Shown piece after piece: positions 8,886-17,746 of a stretch of 64,000 nt of DNA (positions are counted from its first letter, which is position 1; each line of letters begins with the position of its first letter). The position numbers were made by a program, and so were the translations under genes. The notes under the pieces are model-generated. The model had not been told where the DNA came from. It did not search any database and was given only the letters and a program-made list of their open reading frames with translations. The DNA lies in the NCBI RefSeq assembly GCF_003610805.1, contig NZ_RAPF01000004.1:124001-188000 (forward strand). Reading direction: 5' to 3'. This stretch comes from Altericroceibacterium spongiae. GTDB taxonomy: Bacteria > Pseudomonadota > Alphaproteobacteria > Sphingomonadales > Sphingomonadaceae.

Positions 8886-9380
8886 ATGAAGGGCGACCCG
8901 AAAGTCATCGAATTTCTCAATCAGGCGCTCACAAATGAGCTGACCGCGATCAACCAGTACTGGCTGCATTACCGCACTTTGAATCACTGGGGTGTGCACA
9001 AACTTGCTGCTTATGAACGCGGCGAATCGATTGATGAAATGAAGCACGCCGATACGCTGGCCGAACGTATCCTGTTCCTTGAAGGTCTTCCGAACTTTCA
9101 GGCACTTCACAAGCTGAAGGTCGGCGAAACGGTCGAGGAAATTTTGCGAGCCGATCTGGCAATGGAAATGGAAGCCATTCCCCTGTTGCGCGAAGCGGCG
9201 GAGTATTGCCAGCAAATCAAGGATTACACCTCCGGTCAGATCTTTGAAGACATTCTTGCCAGTGAGGAAGAGCATGTCGATTTCCTCGAAACCCAGTTCG
9301 ACCAGATCGAACTGATGGGGCTTCAGAACTATGTGCAACTCAACAGCAATTATGCTGCTGGTGGCGGTACGGGCGACTGA
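8886..9380 (+). CDS. bfr: Bacterioferritin
   Basis: A 164-aa, 24-mer iron-storage protein with a ferroxidase centre and inter-subunit heme. All canonical residues are in register: Glu18, Glu51, His54, Glu94, Glu127 and His130 for the di-iron site, and Met52 (EMKH) as heme ligand, so this is a heme-bearing active subunit. I chose ATG 8886 (AAGGA about 9 nt upstream) over the in-frame ATG at 8835, which would add a tail that no bacterioferritin has. Its neighbour bfd encodes the matching ferredoxin, giving a complete store-and-release pair. Confidence 0.97.
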   Translation: MKGDPKVIEFLNQALTNELTAINQYWLHYRTLNHWGVHKLAAYERGESIDEMKHADTLAERILFLEGLPNFQALHKLKVGETVEEILRADLAMEMEAIPLLREAAEYCQQIKDYTSGQIFEDILASEEEHVDFLETQFDQIELMGLQNYVQLNSNYAAGGGTGD

Positions 9381-9402
9381 GTTTCTCTGTCGGATTTGCT
9401 CG

Positions 9403-9440
9403 AAAAAGGCGGGGCTGACATAAAGTTGGCGCCGCCTTTT
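9403..9440. terminator. Terminator between bfr and the convergent GGDEF gene
   Basis: AAAAAGGCGG ... CCGCCTTTT, stem of 8 or more bp with A and T runs on both sides, so it can serve both converging transcripts. Confidence 0.75.
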
Positions 9441-9463
9441 CATCTTCTAAAACTATCACCGTA

Positions 9464-10723
9464 TTATCCGGTCGGGCGGGAAGTCTGGGCCGGGAAAATC
9501 GATAGATTATCCAAGACCGGATTATCCTCCTTCGCCAGAATTGTCCGGTTGCGCCCCGAACATTTTGCTTCATAAAGCGCGGTATCTGCCTGTTTCAGCA
9601 GATCGCCCCATTCCCTTCCTATATTTCCGATCGCAACGCCGACACTGATCGTCGCTGAGATATCGACCCCCTCGATATTCTGCGCCTGGTGCTCGAAGTC
9701 ACTGCGTAAGCGTTCCGCTGCGGCGATACCGTCTTCGGGGTGAGGGCCGCACAGAATGCAGGCAAATTCTTCTCCACCTGTGCGGAATACATTATCGCTT
9801 CCCACGGTACGGCAGGCAATTTTAGCGGCCAGCGCAATCACTTTATCGCCAAAATCATGTCCGAAGCGATCATTGATAGTTTTGAAACGATCAATATCGA
9901 AAGTGATACAACCGACAAGGCTGCCTTCGGGCAAGTGTGCAGTCAGCGCTTCCGTACATTCTTTCAAAGCCCGGCGATTGCCGACTCCGGTAAGCGGATC
10001 AATCAGAGCTAACAGATAATTTTCTGCGGCCAGTTTCTCGCGTGCGAAAGCGATCATGAAGGCAGTGGTCAGAATACCATGCATGACTGCCAGCAGCGCG
10101 AAAATGGCGATAGACCACCAGGTTGGCGGATAAGGTCCGAGAGGGGCGGGGAGGAACCACGCCAGTGGAACACGGATAAAATTGATTGCCGCGTAACTTG
10201 CGAAAATCCAGAACAGCATAGTCGCAGAGGGAAGGCGTGGCGTGACGAGTTGACGAAACTCCATCGCTGCGAGTGCACTGAACCCACCGATAATCACGGC
10301 GTAGATCATCGGCGCTATCGTCAATAACGAGGTGCTGTGCACATATGACAGCATATAAATGAACCAGAGTGCACAAGTTACGATCACGGGAACAGGCCGT
10401 GTCGGCCGGCTACACAGGACCCGACTGGCTTGCCAGGCGGCACCATAGCTAAAAATGACCGCTGTATGGCCGATGCGCAGTGCCCAGAGATAACTGAACA
10501 TGGCAGGGTAACCTAGCATGATTCCGGCAATTACGCCGGAAGCGAAAGGCGCTACATACCAGAACTGATTCCTATGGCGTCCTTCCTTAAGCCAGAACAG
10601 AGCGGAAATCAGACAAATGACTGCAGACAGTGCTGTTACGCAGGCAATGATAGTGGTGACATCCGGATCTGCATAACCGGAAAAGGCTGGGCCGGGTGCT
10701 GTAGATGATTGTGCTGATGGCAA
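9464..10723 (-). CDS. Membrane-anchored diguanylate cyclase (GGDEF)
   Basis: A 419-aa protein with an N-terminal membrane domain of about six to seven hydrophobic helices (residues about 22-240, similar in layout to MASE-type sensors) and a C-terminal GGDEF domain from LIDPLTGVGNRRAL to RNRTILA. The active-site motif GGEEF is intact, and FDIDRFKTINDRFGHDFGD is the usual metal/GTP region, so it should make c-di-GMP from GTP. The RxxD inhibitory site five residues before GGEEF reads VGSD, so product feedback at the I-site is probably absent. No EAL domain is present. It is convergent with bfr. Confidence 0.93.
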   Translation of the reverse strand: MPSAQSSTAPGPAFSGYADPDVTTIIACVTALSAVICLISALFWLKEGRHRNQFWYVAPFASGVIAGIMLGYPAMFSYLWALRIGHTAVIFSYGAAWQASRVLCSRPTRPVPVIVTCALWFIYMLSYVHSTSLLTIAPMIYAVIIGGFSALAAMEFRQLVTPRLPSATMLFWIFASYAAINFIRVPLAWFLPAPLGPYPPTWWSIAIFALLAVMHGILTTAFMIAFAREKLAAENYLLALIDPLTGVGNRRALKECTEALTAHLPEGSLVGCITFDIDRFKTINDRFGHDFGDKVIALAAKIACRTVGSDNVFRTGGEEFACILCGPHPEDGIAAAERLRSDFEHQAQNIEGVDISATISVGVAIGNIGREWGDLLKQADTALYEAKCSGRNRTILAKEDNPVLDNLSIFPAQTSRPTG

Positions 10724-10862
10724 AAGGATTCCTTTGCTGGTCCTTGTATATACCAGGGCTACTCAGACTCTTCCCGTTCCCATAGCAAAGTCGGTTAACA
10801 CTATCTTGAAAAGCCGCAATTTCAACGTGTGTTGCGCCGACCTGGTCATTCGAACTCAGTGC

Positions 10863-11264
10863 TCAGTCCGTCTCATCTTCCAAAGCATGCATATCATCGT
10901 CTGAAAAGCCGAAATGATGACCAACTTCATGGACCACCACATGGCGCACCATCTCGCCGAGACTGCATTGCCTCTCCCGGCATTCAAGCAGCAACGGACT
11001 GCGAAACAGACGGATCAGAGGAGGGAGATCACCTGATGCCCAGACCGACTGCTTATCGATCGGATGTCCCTGATAAAGCCCTACGAGTTGCCAGGGATTG
11101 TCGAGCCCGACCGCATGTAAGGCTTCCTGATCGGCAAATTCTTCCACCCGGACTTCGATATCGATCAGATGCTCTGCAAAAGGGGACGGGATGGCCCGAA
11201 AAACACGAAAGGCCAATGTTTCGATTTCTGACCCCGAGGGGCCGGGCAGGGGATGCAGTTCCAT
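10863..11264 (-). CDS. Zincin-like metallopeptidase family protein
   Basis: A small cytoplasmic protein (133 aa from ATG 11264) of the minimal zincin family found next to core genes in many alphaproteobacteria. The zinc motif HEVGHHFGFSDDDM (HExxHxxGxxxD) is near the C-terminus. The substrate is unknown and no export signal is visible. The longer reading frame to 11351 would overlap der, so I prefer the ATG at 11262-11264, 22 nt after the der stop, although no strong ribosome binding site precedes it. Same strand and spacing suggest co-transcription with der. Confidence 0.85.
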   Translation of the reverse strand: MELHPLPGPSGSEIETLAFRVFRAIPSPFAEHLIDIEVRVEEFADQEALHAVGLDNPWQLVGLYQGHPIDKQSVWASGDLPPLIRLFRSPLLLECRERQCSLGEMVRHVVVHEVGHHFGFSDDDMHALEDETD

Positions 11265-11286
11265 ACCCGGTATATAAGGTGTGTTG

Positions 11287-12711
11287 TCAGGAAGCGTAAG
11301 GGTTCTTCGGGCTGCGCAGGGCAAGGCGTACAGGCACGGCGCCAAAGCCAAGATCGCGGCGAATGCTGTTCATCAAATAGCGCTCATAGCTTTTGGGCAG
11401 GGCATCGAGCCGTGTGCCGAACACGACGAAGCTGGGTGGCCGTGTCTTATTCTGCGTGATGTAGCGCAGCTTGATTCTCTTGCCGCCCGGCGCAGGTGGA
11501 GGATTGGCGGATAAGGCATCATCGAACCAGCGATTGAGAGCCGAGGTGGGAATACGCCGGCTCCATGCTTCCCGCACATCGAAAGCGGCGTTGAGAAGGT
11601 TGTCCAGCCCCTTACCGGTAACGGCCGAGACAGCAATAAGCGGTACACCGCGTAACTGGGCCAGTCCTTCTTCAAGCGCTGCGCGAATCCCGTTGAACAA
11701 TGAGCTGGGCTCCTGCGCCACATCCCATTTGTTGATGGCTATAATCAGCGCCCGGCCTTCTTCGAGCACGAGATTGGCAATTTTGAGGTCCTGTGTTTCG
11801 AGGCCGCGCGTCGCATCGAGCAGCAACACAACCACTTCAGCGTAATCAATGGAACGCTGTGCATCGAGCACTGAAAGCCGTTCAAGCTTGTCGATCACCC
11901 TGGCTTTTTTACGCATCCCCGCCGTATCGACCAGTCGTACGGGACGAAGCTGGCCGGATTTGGGATCGGTCCATTCCCAGTCGACAGCGATGGAATCGCG
12001 GGTAATGCCTGCTTCCGGGCCGGTTAGCAGACGATCCTCTTCCAGCAGGCGGTTGATAAGAGTGGACTTACCGGCATTGGGCCGACCGACCACGGCGAGA
12101 TGCAAGGGTGCCGCCGAGAGATCGTTCTCGATGACTTCGCCATCCTCATCCAGTTCCACCGGAACATTCACTTCCGGGGTTAAATGAGTATCGCCGCTCT
12201 CATCCTTTTCAATAAGCGGCTGCAAGGCTTCGAACAGATCGGCAACCCCTTCGCCATGTTCGGCGGAGAGGGCAACAGGTTCGCCAAAGCCGAGTGAGTA
12301 GCTCTCAAGCAGCCCCGGCTCTCCGGCGCGTCCTTCGGCTTTGTTGGCGACCAGCACCACCGGCACGTTTTGACCTCGCAGCCAGCGGGCGATTTCCTCG
12401 TCCAGCGGCGTAACACCTGCTCTTGCATCGATTACGAACAAGGCAATATCTGCGCCTTTCAGGGAAACTTCTGTTTGCGCGCGCATCCGGCCGGGCAGTG
12501 AGCCTGGGTCTTCATCTTCCCAGCCGGCAGTATCGACAGCGGTGAATTCCATACCGAGCAGGACGGCTTCACCGAAACGGCGATCACGCGTGACGCCCGG
12601 CTGATCGTCAACCAGCGCGATGCGTTTGCCGACAAGCCGGTTGAACAGGGTCGATTTACCGACATTCGGGCGGCCGATAATGATGACCTGGGGAGTTTGA
12701 TGCATTTTCAT
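11287..12711 (-). CDS. der: Ribosome biogenesis GTPase Der (EngA)
   Basis: A 474-aa GTPase with two tandem G domains that acts in 50S subunit assembly. G domain 1 has GRPNVGKST (P-loop) and DTAGWE (G3); G domain 2 has GRPNAGKST, DTAGMRKK and NKWD. A C-terminal KH-like domain covers about the last 120 residues (RIPTSALNRWFDDAL...KLRYITQNKTRPPSFVVF). The reading frame extends upstream to 13107, but homology begins at MKMHQTPQVIIIGRPNVG; ATG 12709-12711 is taken as the start, though no Shine-Dalgarno is obvious. It is divergent from the CHAP gene. Confidence 0.97.
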   Translation of the reverse strand: MKMHQTPQVIIIGRPNVGKSTLFNRLVGKRIALVDDQPGVTRDRRFGEAVLLGMEFTAVDTAGWEDEDPGSLPGRMRAQTEVSLKGADIALFVIDARAGVTPLDEEIARWLRGQNVPVVLVANKAEGRAGEPGLLESYSLGFGEPVALSAEHGEGVADLFEALQPLIEKDESGDTHLTPEVNVPVELDEDGEVIENDLSAAPLHLAVVGRPNAGKSTLINRLLEEDRLLTGPEAGITRDSIAVDWEWTDPKSGQLRPVRLVDTAGMRKKARVIDKLERLSVLDAQRSIDYAEVVVLLLDATRGLETQDLKIANLVLEEGRALIIAINKWDVAQEPSSLFNGIRAALEEGLAQLRGVPLIAVSAVTGKGLDNLLNAAFDVREAWSRRIPTSALNRWFDDALSANPPPAPGGKRIKLRYITQNKTRPPSFVVFGTRLDALPKSYERYLMNSIRRDLGFGAVPVRLALRSPKNPYAS

Positions 12712-12911
12712 GGCGATTCGGGAGGTGGCGACTTGCCGGGCACTTGGCAAGCCAAAGCGGTAATATGAAGGGCAGGAATGTGCTTCCCGCTCCCTATGAT
12801 GCAGTCTGGTGACGCTATGTTTGGATCGGCAAAAAACGGGAATTATAGTTAAAATCAGATTTACCAAAGCCTGATAGGCTGAACTAAGATTCGCGCGCCC
12901 AATATCCGGGC

Positions 12912-13580
12912 ATGATGAAAAAGGCTCTGTCTTATTCGCCCTTCGCTCTTGCGTTGATAACACTTCCAGCTCCGGCTCTGGCCGGTGCAGCGAGTGTTCC
13001 AGGCCAACAATATGCCGCGCATTATAAGGCCGGTGAATTGCCGGCTTATATCCGCAGTATGGATTATGCCCGCCAGACATCGGGAGTCGATATTTACGGC
13101 GATCCAATGACCTGGTGGAGCAAGGCTGCCTATCGCTATGAACGGGGACATACGCCCCGGATCGGGGCGGTGATGGCTTTCAAGCCGCATGGCAATCTGC
13201 GGCTCGGTCATGTCGCCACGGTCAGCCGGGTAATCGATAAGCGCCATATCCTCATCCGCCATGCGAACTGGTCACCCATTAACGGCCGACGCGGACAGAT
13301 CGAGAGGGACGTGCTTGCGGTGGATGTATCGAAGCATAATGACTGGAGCGCGGTGCGCGTCTGGTATGCTCCGAATAATGATCTGGGTGCGACAGCCTGG
13401 CCGGTTTACGGTTTTATCTATAATGGCGGGAAGCCGTTATCTGAACCGAAAATCGCAGAAAAGGCTATGCCCGCGACGCAGATCGCACGGGCTCCGGCTC
13501 GCCGTAATCCTCCGGCAACGGCACCGACGTCACAACAAATGCCTTCGAACGCTTTTCAGACAGCTTTCAGAGATTTTTGA
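12912..13580 (+). CDS. Secreted CHAP-domain protein with Ser at the catalytic Cys position
   Basis: A 222-aa exported protein. Signal peptide LALITLPAPALAGA, then a CHAP (cysteine/histidine-dependent amidohydrolase/peptidase) domain with the sphingomonad pattern SGVDIYGDPMTWW, GAVMAFKPHGNLRLGHVA and HANWSPINGRRGQ. CHAP domains normally cleave peptidoglycan using Cys in a C-x-x-Y-A-R context; here the text is AYIRSMDYAR, so the Cys position is Ser49 (codon AGT). The His in GHVATVS and the downstream Asn are kept. It is probably a binding or regulatory protein, or a weak enzyme (inference). The C-terminal tail is Pro/Ala-rich and disordered. Confidence 0.85.
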   Translation: MMKKALSYSPFALALITLPAPALAGAASVPGQQYAAHYKAGELPAYIRSMDYARQTSGVDIYGDPMTWWSKAAYRYERGHTPRIGAVMAFKPHGNLRLGHVATVSRVIDKRHILIRHANWSPINGRRGQIERDVLAVDVSKHNDWSAVRVWYAPNNDLGATAWPVYGFIYNGGKPLSEPKIAEKAMPATQIARAPARRNPPATAPTSQQMPSNAFQTAFRDF

Positions 13581-13673
13581 GGGCGAAAGGATTCGTGACA
13601 GTTCGCCCCCGAACCTCCTTTGTCCGACCTGTGTCGGGCATGACGGTATTGCAGGGGCGATCAGTCTGCTTGT

Positions 13674-13994
13674 TTAACCAGCCTTGGCGACAGGCGGGTT
13701 TTCGCCCAGATCTTCATACCACGCCTCGACCGGGCCGTTCAGTTTGATCGTGAGTGGATTGCCTTTGCGATCCATAGTTTTGCCTGCCTGAACGCGCACC
13801 CAACCTTCGGATATGCAATATTCATCGACATTGTTCCGAACCACACCCTTGAAACGGATTCCGATGCCGCGTTGCAACTTCTCTGCATCGAAATAATCGC
13901 TGCGCGGATTGATGGCGATCCGGTCGGGTGGAACGTCCGAAGCATTGCTAGAAGATGCGCTGGACGCTGTGTTGTTCTGTGTTTCTTCAGTCAT
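13674..13994 (-). CDS. DUF3297 family protein
   Basis: A 106-aa cytoplasmic protein. After a disordered Ser/Asn-rich start comes the family core: PDRIAINPRSDYFDAEKL, RGIGIRFKGVVRNNVDEYC, SEGWVRVQAGKTMDRKGNPL and TIKLNGPVEAWYED. The function of DUF3297 is not established. It is convergent with the CHAP gene and separated from it by 93 bp holding only a weak hairpin around CCGACCTGTGTCGG. Confidence 0.88.
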   Translation of the reverse strand: MTEETQNNTASSASSSNASDVPPDRIAINPRSDYFDAEKLQRGIGIRFKGVVRNNVDEYCISEGWVRVQAGKTMDRKGNPLTIKLNGPVEAWYEDLGENPPVAKAG

Positions 13995-14026
13995 GTTCGC
14001 CGCTTAGCCACGGAGTTTTGCAAAAA

Positions 14027-14362
14027 TCAATCCGGAGGAGATTTGATTTCTGGTGTTTCGGTGTCAGGAGCCGGCTTTTCTTCTCCCTCGTGATCCGGTC
14101 CCACTTCATCGGGAGCCTTCGGTCTGATCGTATCGCCCTTATCGGGCCGGATTTCATCGGGATGATCCCCGGGATTAATGTTATCATCTTCCAGCGTGCG
14201 ATCGAAACTGGCTTCATGCGAGCCGGGATAGTCGCTGTCACCGTTGTCCATAGCCAGCTTCGCTGCTTCTTCGGGATCGGCATGCGGATCGATCGCCGGT
14301 GGTGTTGCAGGCGGAACATGGGGTTCGTGATAATCTTTTTCCGAATAGTCGTTGCGGTCCAT
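14027..14362 (-). CDS. Acidic, probably disordered protein of unknown function
   Basis: A 111-aa protein that I do not recognise. It is rich in Asp, Glu, Pro and His with almost no hydrophobic clusters (for example DPEEAAKLAMDNGDSDYPGS and DDNINPGDHPDEIRPDKGD), so it is likely disordered and cytoplasmic. The start ATG 14360-14362 is supported by GGAAAGGAC about 6 nt upstream. It could be a stress-related hydrophilin-like protein, but that is speculation. It lies between DUF3297 and the tRNA-Leu gene. Confidence 0.6.
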   Translation of the reverse strand: MDRNDYSEKDYHEPHVPPATPPAIDPHADPEEAAKLAMDNGDSDYPGSHEASFDRTLEDDNINPGDHPDEIRPDKGDTIRPKAPDEVGPDHEGEEKPAPDTETPEIKSPPD

Positions 14363-14552
14363 CGGATGTCCTTTCCGCCGGAGAAACCGGCGTATTGGCC
14401 TGATAGGGGCGTGACATGAGCACAACGGTAGAATAGCATCCTATGTTCCAGCGAAACAGGCAAATTGCCGTTGTGCTTGCCCTTTTCGCCATGTCCTTAT
14501 AAGGGCCTCTCCCTGTTTCACAGGTGATGAGCCTGTATAAAGTTCATGAGCC

Positions 14553-14637
14553 GCGGGCGTGGCGGAACTGGTAGACGCGCTGGATTTAGGTTCCAGTATC
14601 GAAAGATGTGGGGGTTCGAGTCCCTTCGCCCGCACCA
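14553..14637 (+). tRNA. tRNA-Leu (UAG)
   Basis: An 85-nt class II tRNA with encoded CCA. The acceptor stem GCGGGCG pairs with CGCCCGC, the discriminator is A, the T arm contains GGTTCGAGTCC, and there is a long variable arm. The anticodon stem-loop CTGGA-TTTAGGT-TCCAG gives UAG, reading CUN leucine codons. It ends 42 nt before the trigger factor ATG. Confidence 0.97.
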
Positions 14638-14678
14638 GTACTGGCATCCGGGGCCAGGTAGAGTTTGGAAGGCATTTA

Positions 14679-16289
14679 ATGCAGATCGTTGAAACCACCA
14701 ATGAAGGCCTGAAGCGCGGTTACACGGTGACCATTCCGGCAGGCGACATCGAAGCGCGCATTGACAGCGAAGTGAAGAAGGTCGCTCCGCAGGTCCGTAT
14801 GCCGGGCTTCCGTCCGGGCAAGGTTCCGGCAAATCTCGTCCGCAAGATGCATGGCGAAGCCCTGCATTCCGACGCACTCAATAACGCTGTGCGCGAATCG
14901 GTCGATGAATTGATGCGCGAAAAGAAGCTGCGTCCTGCACTGCAACCGCAGGTGGATCTCGGCACGGATTATGAGCAGGGCAAGGATGCCGAGCTGTCCG
15001 TTGAACTGGAAATTCTTCCGGAAATCGAAGCGCCGTCGATCGAAGGCCTGAAGCTGGAAAAGCTGAATGTGCCTGTGGCTGACGAAGCGCTGGACGAAGC
15101 GCTCGAAAAGCTCGCTGAAAATCAGAAGAGCTATCGCGATGCTGCCAAGACCAAGAAGGCTGGCGACGGCGACCAGCTCATCATCGATTTCGCTGGTAGC
15201 ATCGATGGTGAAGAATTCGAAGGCGGTAAGGCTGAAGGCGCCGCTCTGGTTATCGGTTCAGGCCAGTTTATCCCAGGCTTCGAAGAGCAACTTGTCGGTT
15301 CCAAGACCGGTGAGGAAAAGACTATTACCGTGACGTTCCCGGAGGATTATCCGGCAGAACATCTTAAGGGTAAGGATGCGCAGTTTGCCATCACCGTTCA
15401 GCAGGTCAAGGTCCCCACAGAAACCAAGATTGACGAAGATTTCGCCAAGAATCTCGGTGTCGACGATCTCGAAACGCTGAAGAATATTCTGCGCGGCCAG
15501 CTTGAGCAGGAAACGGCCAATCTTACCCGCACGCAGATGAAGCGGCAGCTTCTCGACAAGCTGGCAGCGGATCACGATTTCCCTGTGCCGCCGAGCATGG
15601 TCGATGCGGAATTCGACCAGATCTGGCAGCAGCTTCAGCAGGAAGCCTCACGTGAGGAAAATCCTGAGGAAGCGATGAAGGAAATCGAATCCGAAAAGGA
15701 CGATTACCGCAAGATCGCAGAACGACGCGTGCGTCTGGGGCTGCTTCTGTCCGAAATCGGCCAGGCCAACGGTGTCGAAGTGACACAGCAGGAAATGCAG
15801 ATGCTCATGCAGCAGGCTGCTCAGCAATATCGTCCGGAAGATCGTCAGCGTTTCTTCGAATATATTCAGCGCGAACCGATGGCTCAGGCGCAGCTTCGCG
15901 CGCCGCTATATGAAGACAAGGTTGTCGACTTTCTGTTCGAACAGGCTGAAGTTACCGAACGCGATGTAACGCGTGAAGAGCTCGAAGCCGCTATCGAAGC
16001 CGAGGAAGGCGAAGAAGCGAAACCTGCGGCAAAAAAGGCAGCACCGAAGAAGAAAGCTCCGGCTAAGAAGACTACGGCCAAGGCTGACGATAAAGCCGAT
16101 GCCGAGCCGGAAGGTGAAGAGAAGCCGGCTGCCAAGAAAGCTGCACCGAAGAAGAAAGCACCTGCCAAGAAAGCGCCTGCTAAAAAAGCTGATGCTGAAG
16201 GTGAAGAGAAGTCGGCTGCCAAGAAGACTCCGGCGAAGAAACCTGCTGCGAAGAAGGCTCCGGCCAAGAAAGCGGCAGATAAGGAATAA
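14679..16289 (+). CDS. tig: Trigger factor with a long Lys/Ala/Pro-rich tail
   Basis: A ribosome-bound chaperone and prolyl isomerase of 536 aa. The ribosome-binding signature GFRPGKVP is at residues 43-50. The FKBP-like domain follows at about 155-240 (GDQLIIDFAGSIDGEEFEGG, LVIGSGQFIPGFEEQLVG), then the helical C-terminal chaperone arms. From about residue 446 there is a tail of some 90 residues made of AAKKAAPKKKAPAKK-type repeats, strongly basic and histone H1-like; canonical trigger factor is about 430-450 aa. ATG 14679 is preceded by GGAAGG 7 nt upstream. It heads the tig-clpP-clpX region. Confidence 0.97.
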   Translation: MQIVETTNEGLKRGYTVTIPAGDIEARIDSEVKKVAPQVRMPGFRPGKVPANLVRKMHGEALHSDALNNAVRESVDELMREKKLRPALQPQVDLGTDYEQGKDAELSVELEILPEIEAPSIEGLKLEKLNVPVADEALDEALEKLAENQKSYRDAAKTKKAGDGDQLIIDFAGSIDGEEFEGGKAEGAALVIGSGQFIPGFEEQLVGSKTGEEKTITVTFPEDYPAEHLKGKDAQFAITVQQVKVPTETKIDEDFAKNLGVDDLETLKNILRGQLEQETANLTRTQMKRQLLDKLAADHDFPVPPSMVDAEFDQIWQQLQQEASREENPEEAMKEIESEKDDYRKIAERRVRLGLLLSEIGQANGVEVTQQEMQMLMQQAAQQYRPEDRQRFFEYIQREPMAQAQLRAPLYEDKVVDFLFEQAEVTERDVTREELEAAIEAEEGEEAKPAAKKAAPKKKAPAKKTTAKADDKADAEPEGEEKPAAKKAAPKKKAPAKKAPAKKADAEGEEKSAAKKTPAKKPAAKKAPAKKAADKE

Positions 16290-16341
16290 GATCGATAGTT
16301 GGTCCGGCGGCGCTATGTCGTGGGACAGAGCTTCGAAACAG

Positions 16342-16382
16342 AAACGGGCGTTTTCACTGAGTGGAAGACGCCCGTTTTCTTT
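16342..16382 (+). terminator. Rho-independent terminator after tig
   Basis: AAACGGGCGT, loop of about 16 nt, ACGCCCGTTTTCTTT. Strong GC stem with T-run, 55 bp after the tig stop. Confidence 0.85.
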
Positions 16383-16447
16383 GCCGTACAGCAGTTTATC
16401 CAATCGTTGCGGGAACTGAGGAAGATCCGCGCAGCCTGCAAACAGGC

Positions 16448-16888
16448 TTAAAGTTTAATCGAAGGTTCGGGCAGGACTGGCGGCGTACTGTCCATAAAAG
16501 TGAGCCAGTTTTCCCAGATCGTGTGTGTCCGCTGGCGGGTTATCCGAATTTCACAGGAAATGGTCATGGCATTGCGAATCGTGCCGCCGCTCCAATTGTC
16601 GTAAAGCGCTTCGCATTCAGCTTCTCGATAATCAGTCCACGCTTTTTGCGCCCTGCGAAATGCATCGGGAGCGTCCTTTTCAAGCGCGTCGGAAAATTCG
16701 TCCTTTGCGTCCCTTTCCATGATCGCGAGGGCAGTTTCAGCGTATTGTTCCATTTCCACATTTGCTTCGCCAAGCTGTTCGTTGAGGCAGGCGTTGACTT
16801 CCAGCGTTGTCTCTCCGGTGCAGCGTGAAGGCGCATTAGCTGTAGCGCTGGCTGTCAGAACGGCTGCAATAGGGAGAAAAAGGGGCAT
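16448..16888 (-). CDS. LprI/DUF1311-family secreted protein
   Basis: A 146-aa exported protein. The signal peptide is [19 protein letters not shown], and the mature part has the family features of paired Cys and a helical core ([58 protein letters not shown]). Related proteins include the lysozyme inhibitor LprI of mycobacteria, but inhibitor activity is not shown for most members. I chose ATG 16886-16888 because AAGGA lies about 9 nt upstream and the signal peptide begins there; the longer frame to 16963 adds an untypical N-terminus. It is divergent from clpP. Confidence 0.82.
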   Translation of the reverse strand: MPLFLPIAAVLTASATANAPSRCTGETTLEVNACLNEQLGEANVEMEQYAETALAIMERDAKDEFSDALEKDAPDAFRRAQKAWTDYREAECEALYDNWSGGTIRNAMTISCEIRITRQRTHTIWENWLTFMDSTPPVLPEPSIKL

Positions 16889-17005
16889 GGAGATAATCCT
16901 TCCCATGAGGGCCGAGGAGTATTCACCATAGCGGAGGTTAATGCTCTTGAACATCTTCACCATAGACGCGACATAGGCATTCGACCTTCAAAGATGAGGA
17001 ATTAC

Positions 17006-17710
17006 ATGATCGATCTGTTCGGCTCTTCGGGCGAAATTCACGGCACTCAGGGCCAGTTTACGCGTGACCCGGTAACAGGCGCTCTCGTGCCGGTGGTTGT
17101 CGAAAGCACCAGCCGCGGTGAACGCAGTTTTGACATTTTTAGCCGCCTGCTGCGTGAACGTATCGTTTTCGTCACCGGCCAGGTGGAAGACAATATGGCG
17201 TCGCTGATCGTCGCGCAGCTATTGTTCCTCGAGTCGGAAAATCCGTCCAAGCCTATCAGCATGTATATTAACTCGCCTGGCGGGGTAGTGACGGCCGGAA
17301 TGGCGATTCACGATACGATGCAATATATCAAACCACGTGTTTCTACAGTGTGCGTGGGACAGGCTGCTTCGATGGGCAGCTTCCTGCTTGCCGCCGGCGA
17401 ACCGGGTATGCGCATTGCGCTTCCCAATGCCCGTATCATGGTTCATCAGCCTTCGGGCGGTGCGCAGGGCATGGCGTCGGATATCGAAATTCAGGCCAAG
17501 GAGATCTTGCGTATCCGTCAGCGGATGAACGATCTCTACGTGAAATATACGGGGCAGAGCCTTTCCGATATCGAAAAGGCGATGGATCGTGATACTTTTC
17601 TCGAAGCTGACGAAGCTATGAAGTTCGGTCTGGTGGACAAGGTTTTCGAAACCCGTCCCGATGCTGACCAGATTGGCGACGAAAGCGGTTCGGGTGGTGC
17701 GCCCGAATGA
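17006..17710 (+). CDS. clpP: ATP-dependent Clp protease proteolytic subunit
   Basis: The tetradecameric serine protease core that degrades substrates fed by ClpX (and ClpA). It is 234 aa. Catalytic Ser is in [11 protein letters not shown], His in [10 protein letters not shown], and the Asp is in the [12 protein letters not shown] region, so the triad is complete. N-terminal processing upstream of VPVVVEST is likely. I chose ATG 17006 (GAGGA 5 nt upstream) over ATG 16994. It is followed after about 250 bp by clpX, its unfoldase partner. Confidence 0.97.
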   Translation: MIDLFGSSGEIHGTQGQFTRDPVTGALVPVVVESTSRGERSFDIFSRLLRERIVFVTGQVEDNMASLIVAQLLFLESENPSKPISMYINSPGGVVTAGMAIHDTMQYIKPRVSTVCVGQAASMGSFLLAAGEPGMRIALPNARIMVHQPSGGAQGMASDIEIQAKEILRIRQRMNDLYVKYTGQSLSDIEKAMDRDTFLEADEAMKFGLVDKVFETRPDADQIGDESGSGGAPE

Positions 17711-17715
17711 TTTTG

Positions 17716-17746
17716 CAGGGCCCGGCCATTTGAAGGCCGGGCCTGT
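17716..17746 (+). terminator. Strong hairpin after clpP
   Basis: CAGGGCCCGGCC-ATTTGAA-GGCCGGGCCTG, a 9-bp perfect core plus flanking pairs with one bulged G. There is no T-run, so it may act as an RNA-stability structure or partial terminator between clpP and clpX. Confidence 0.55.
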
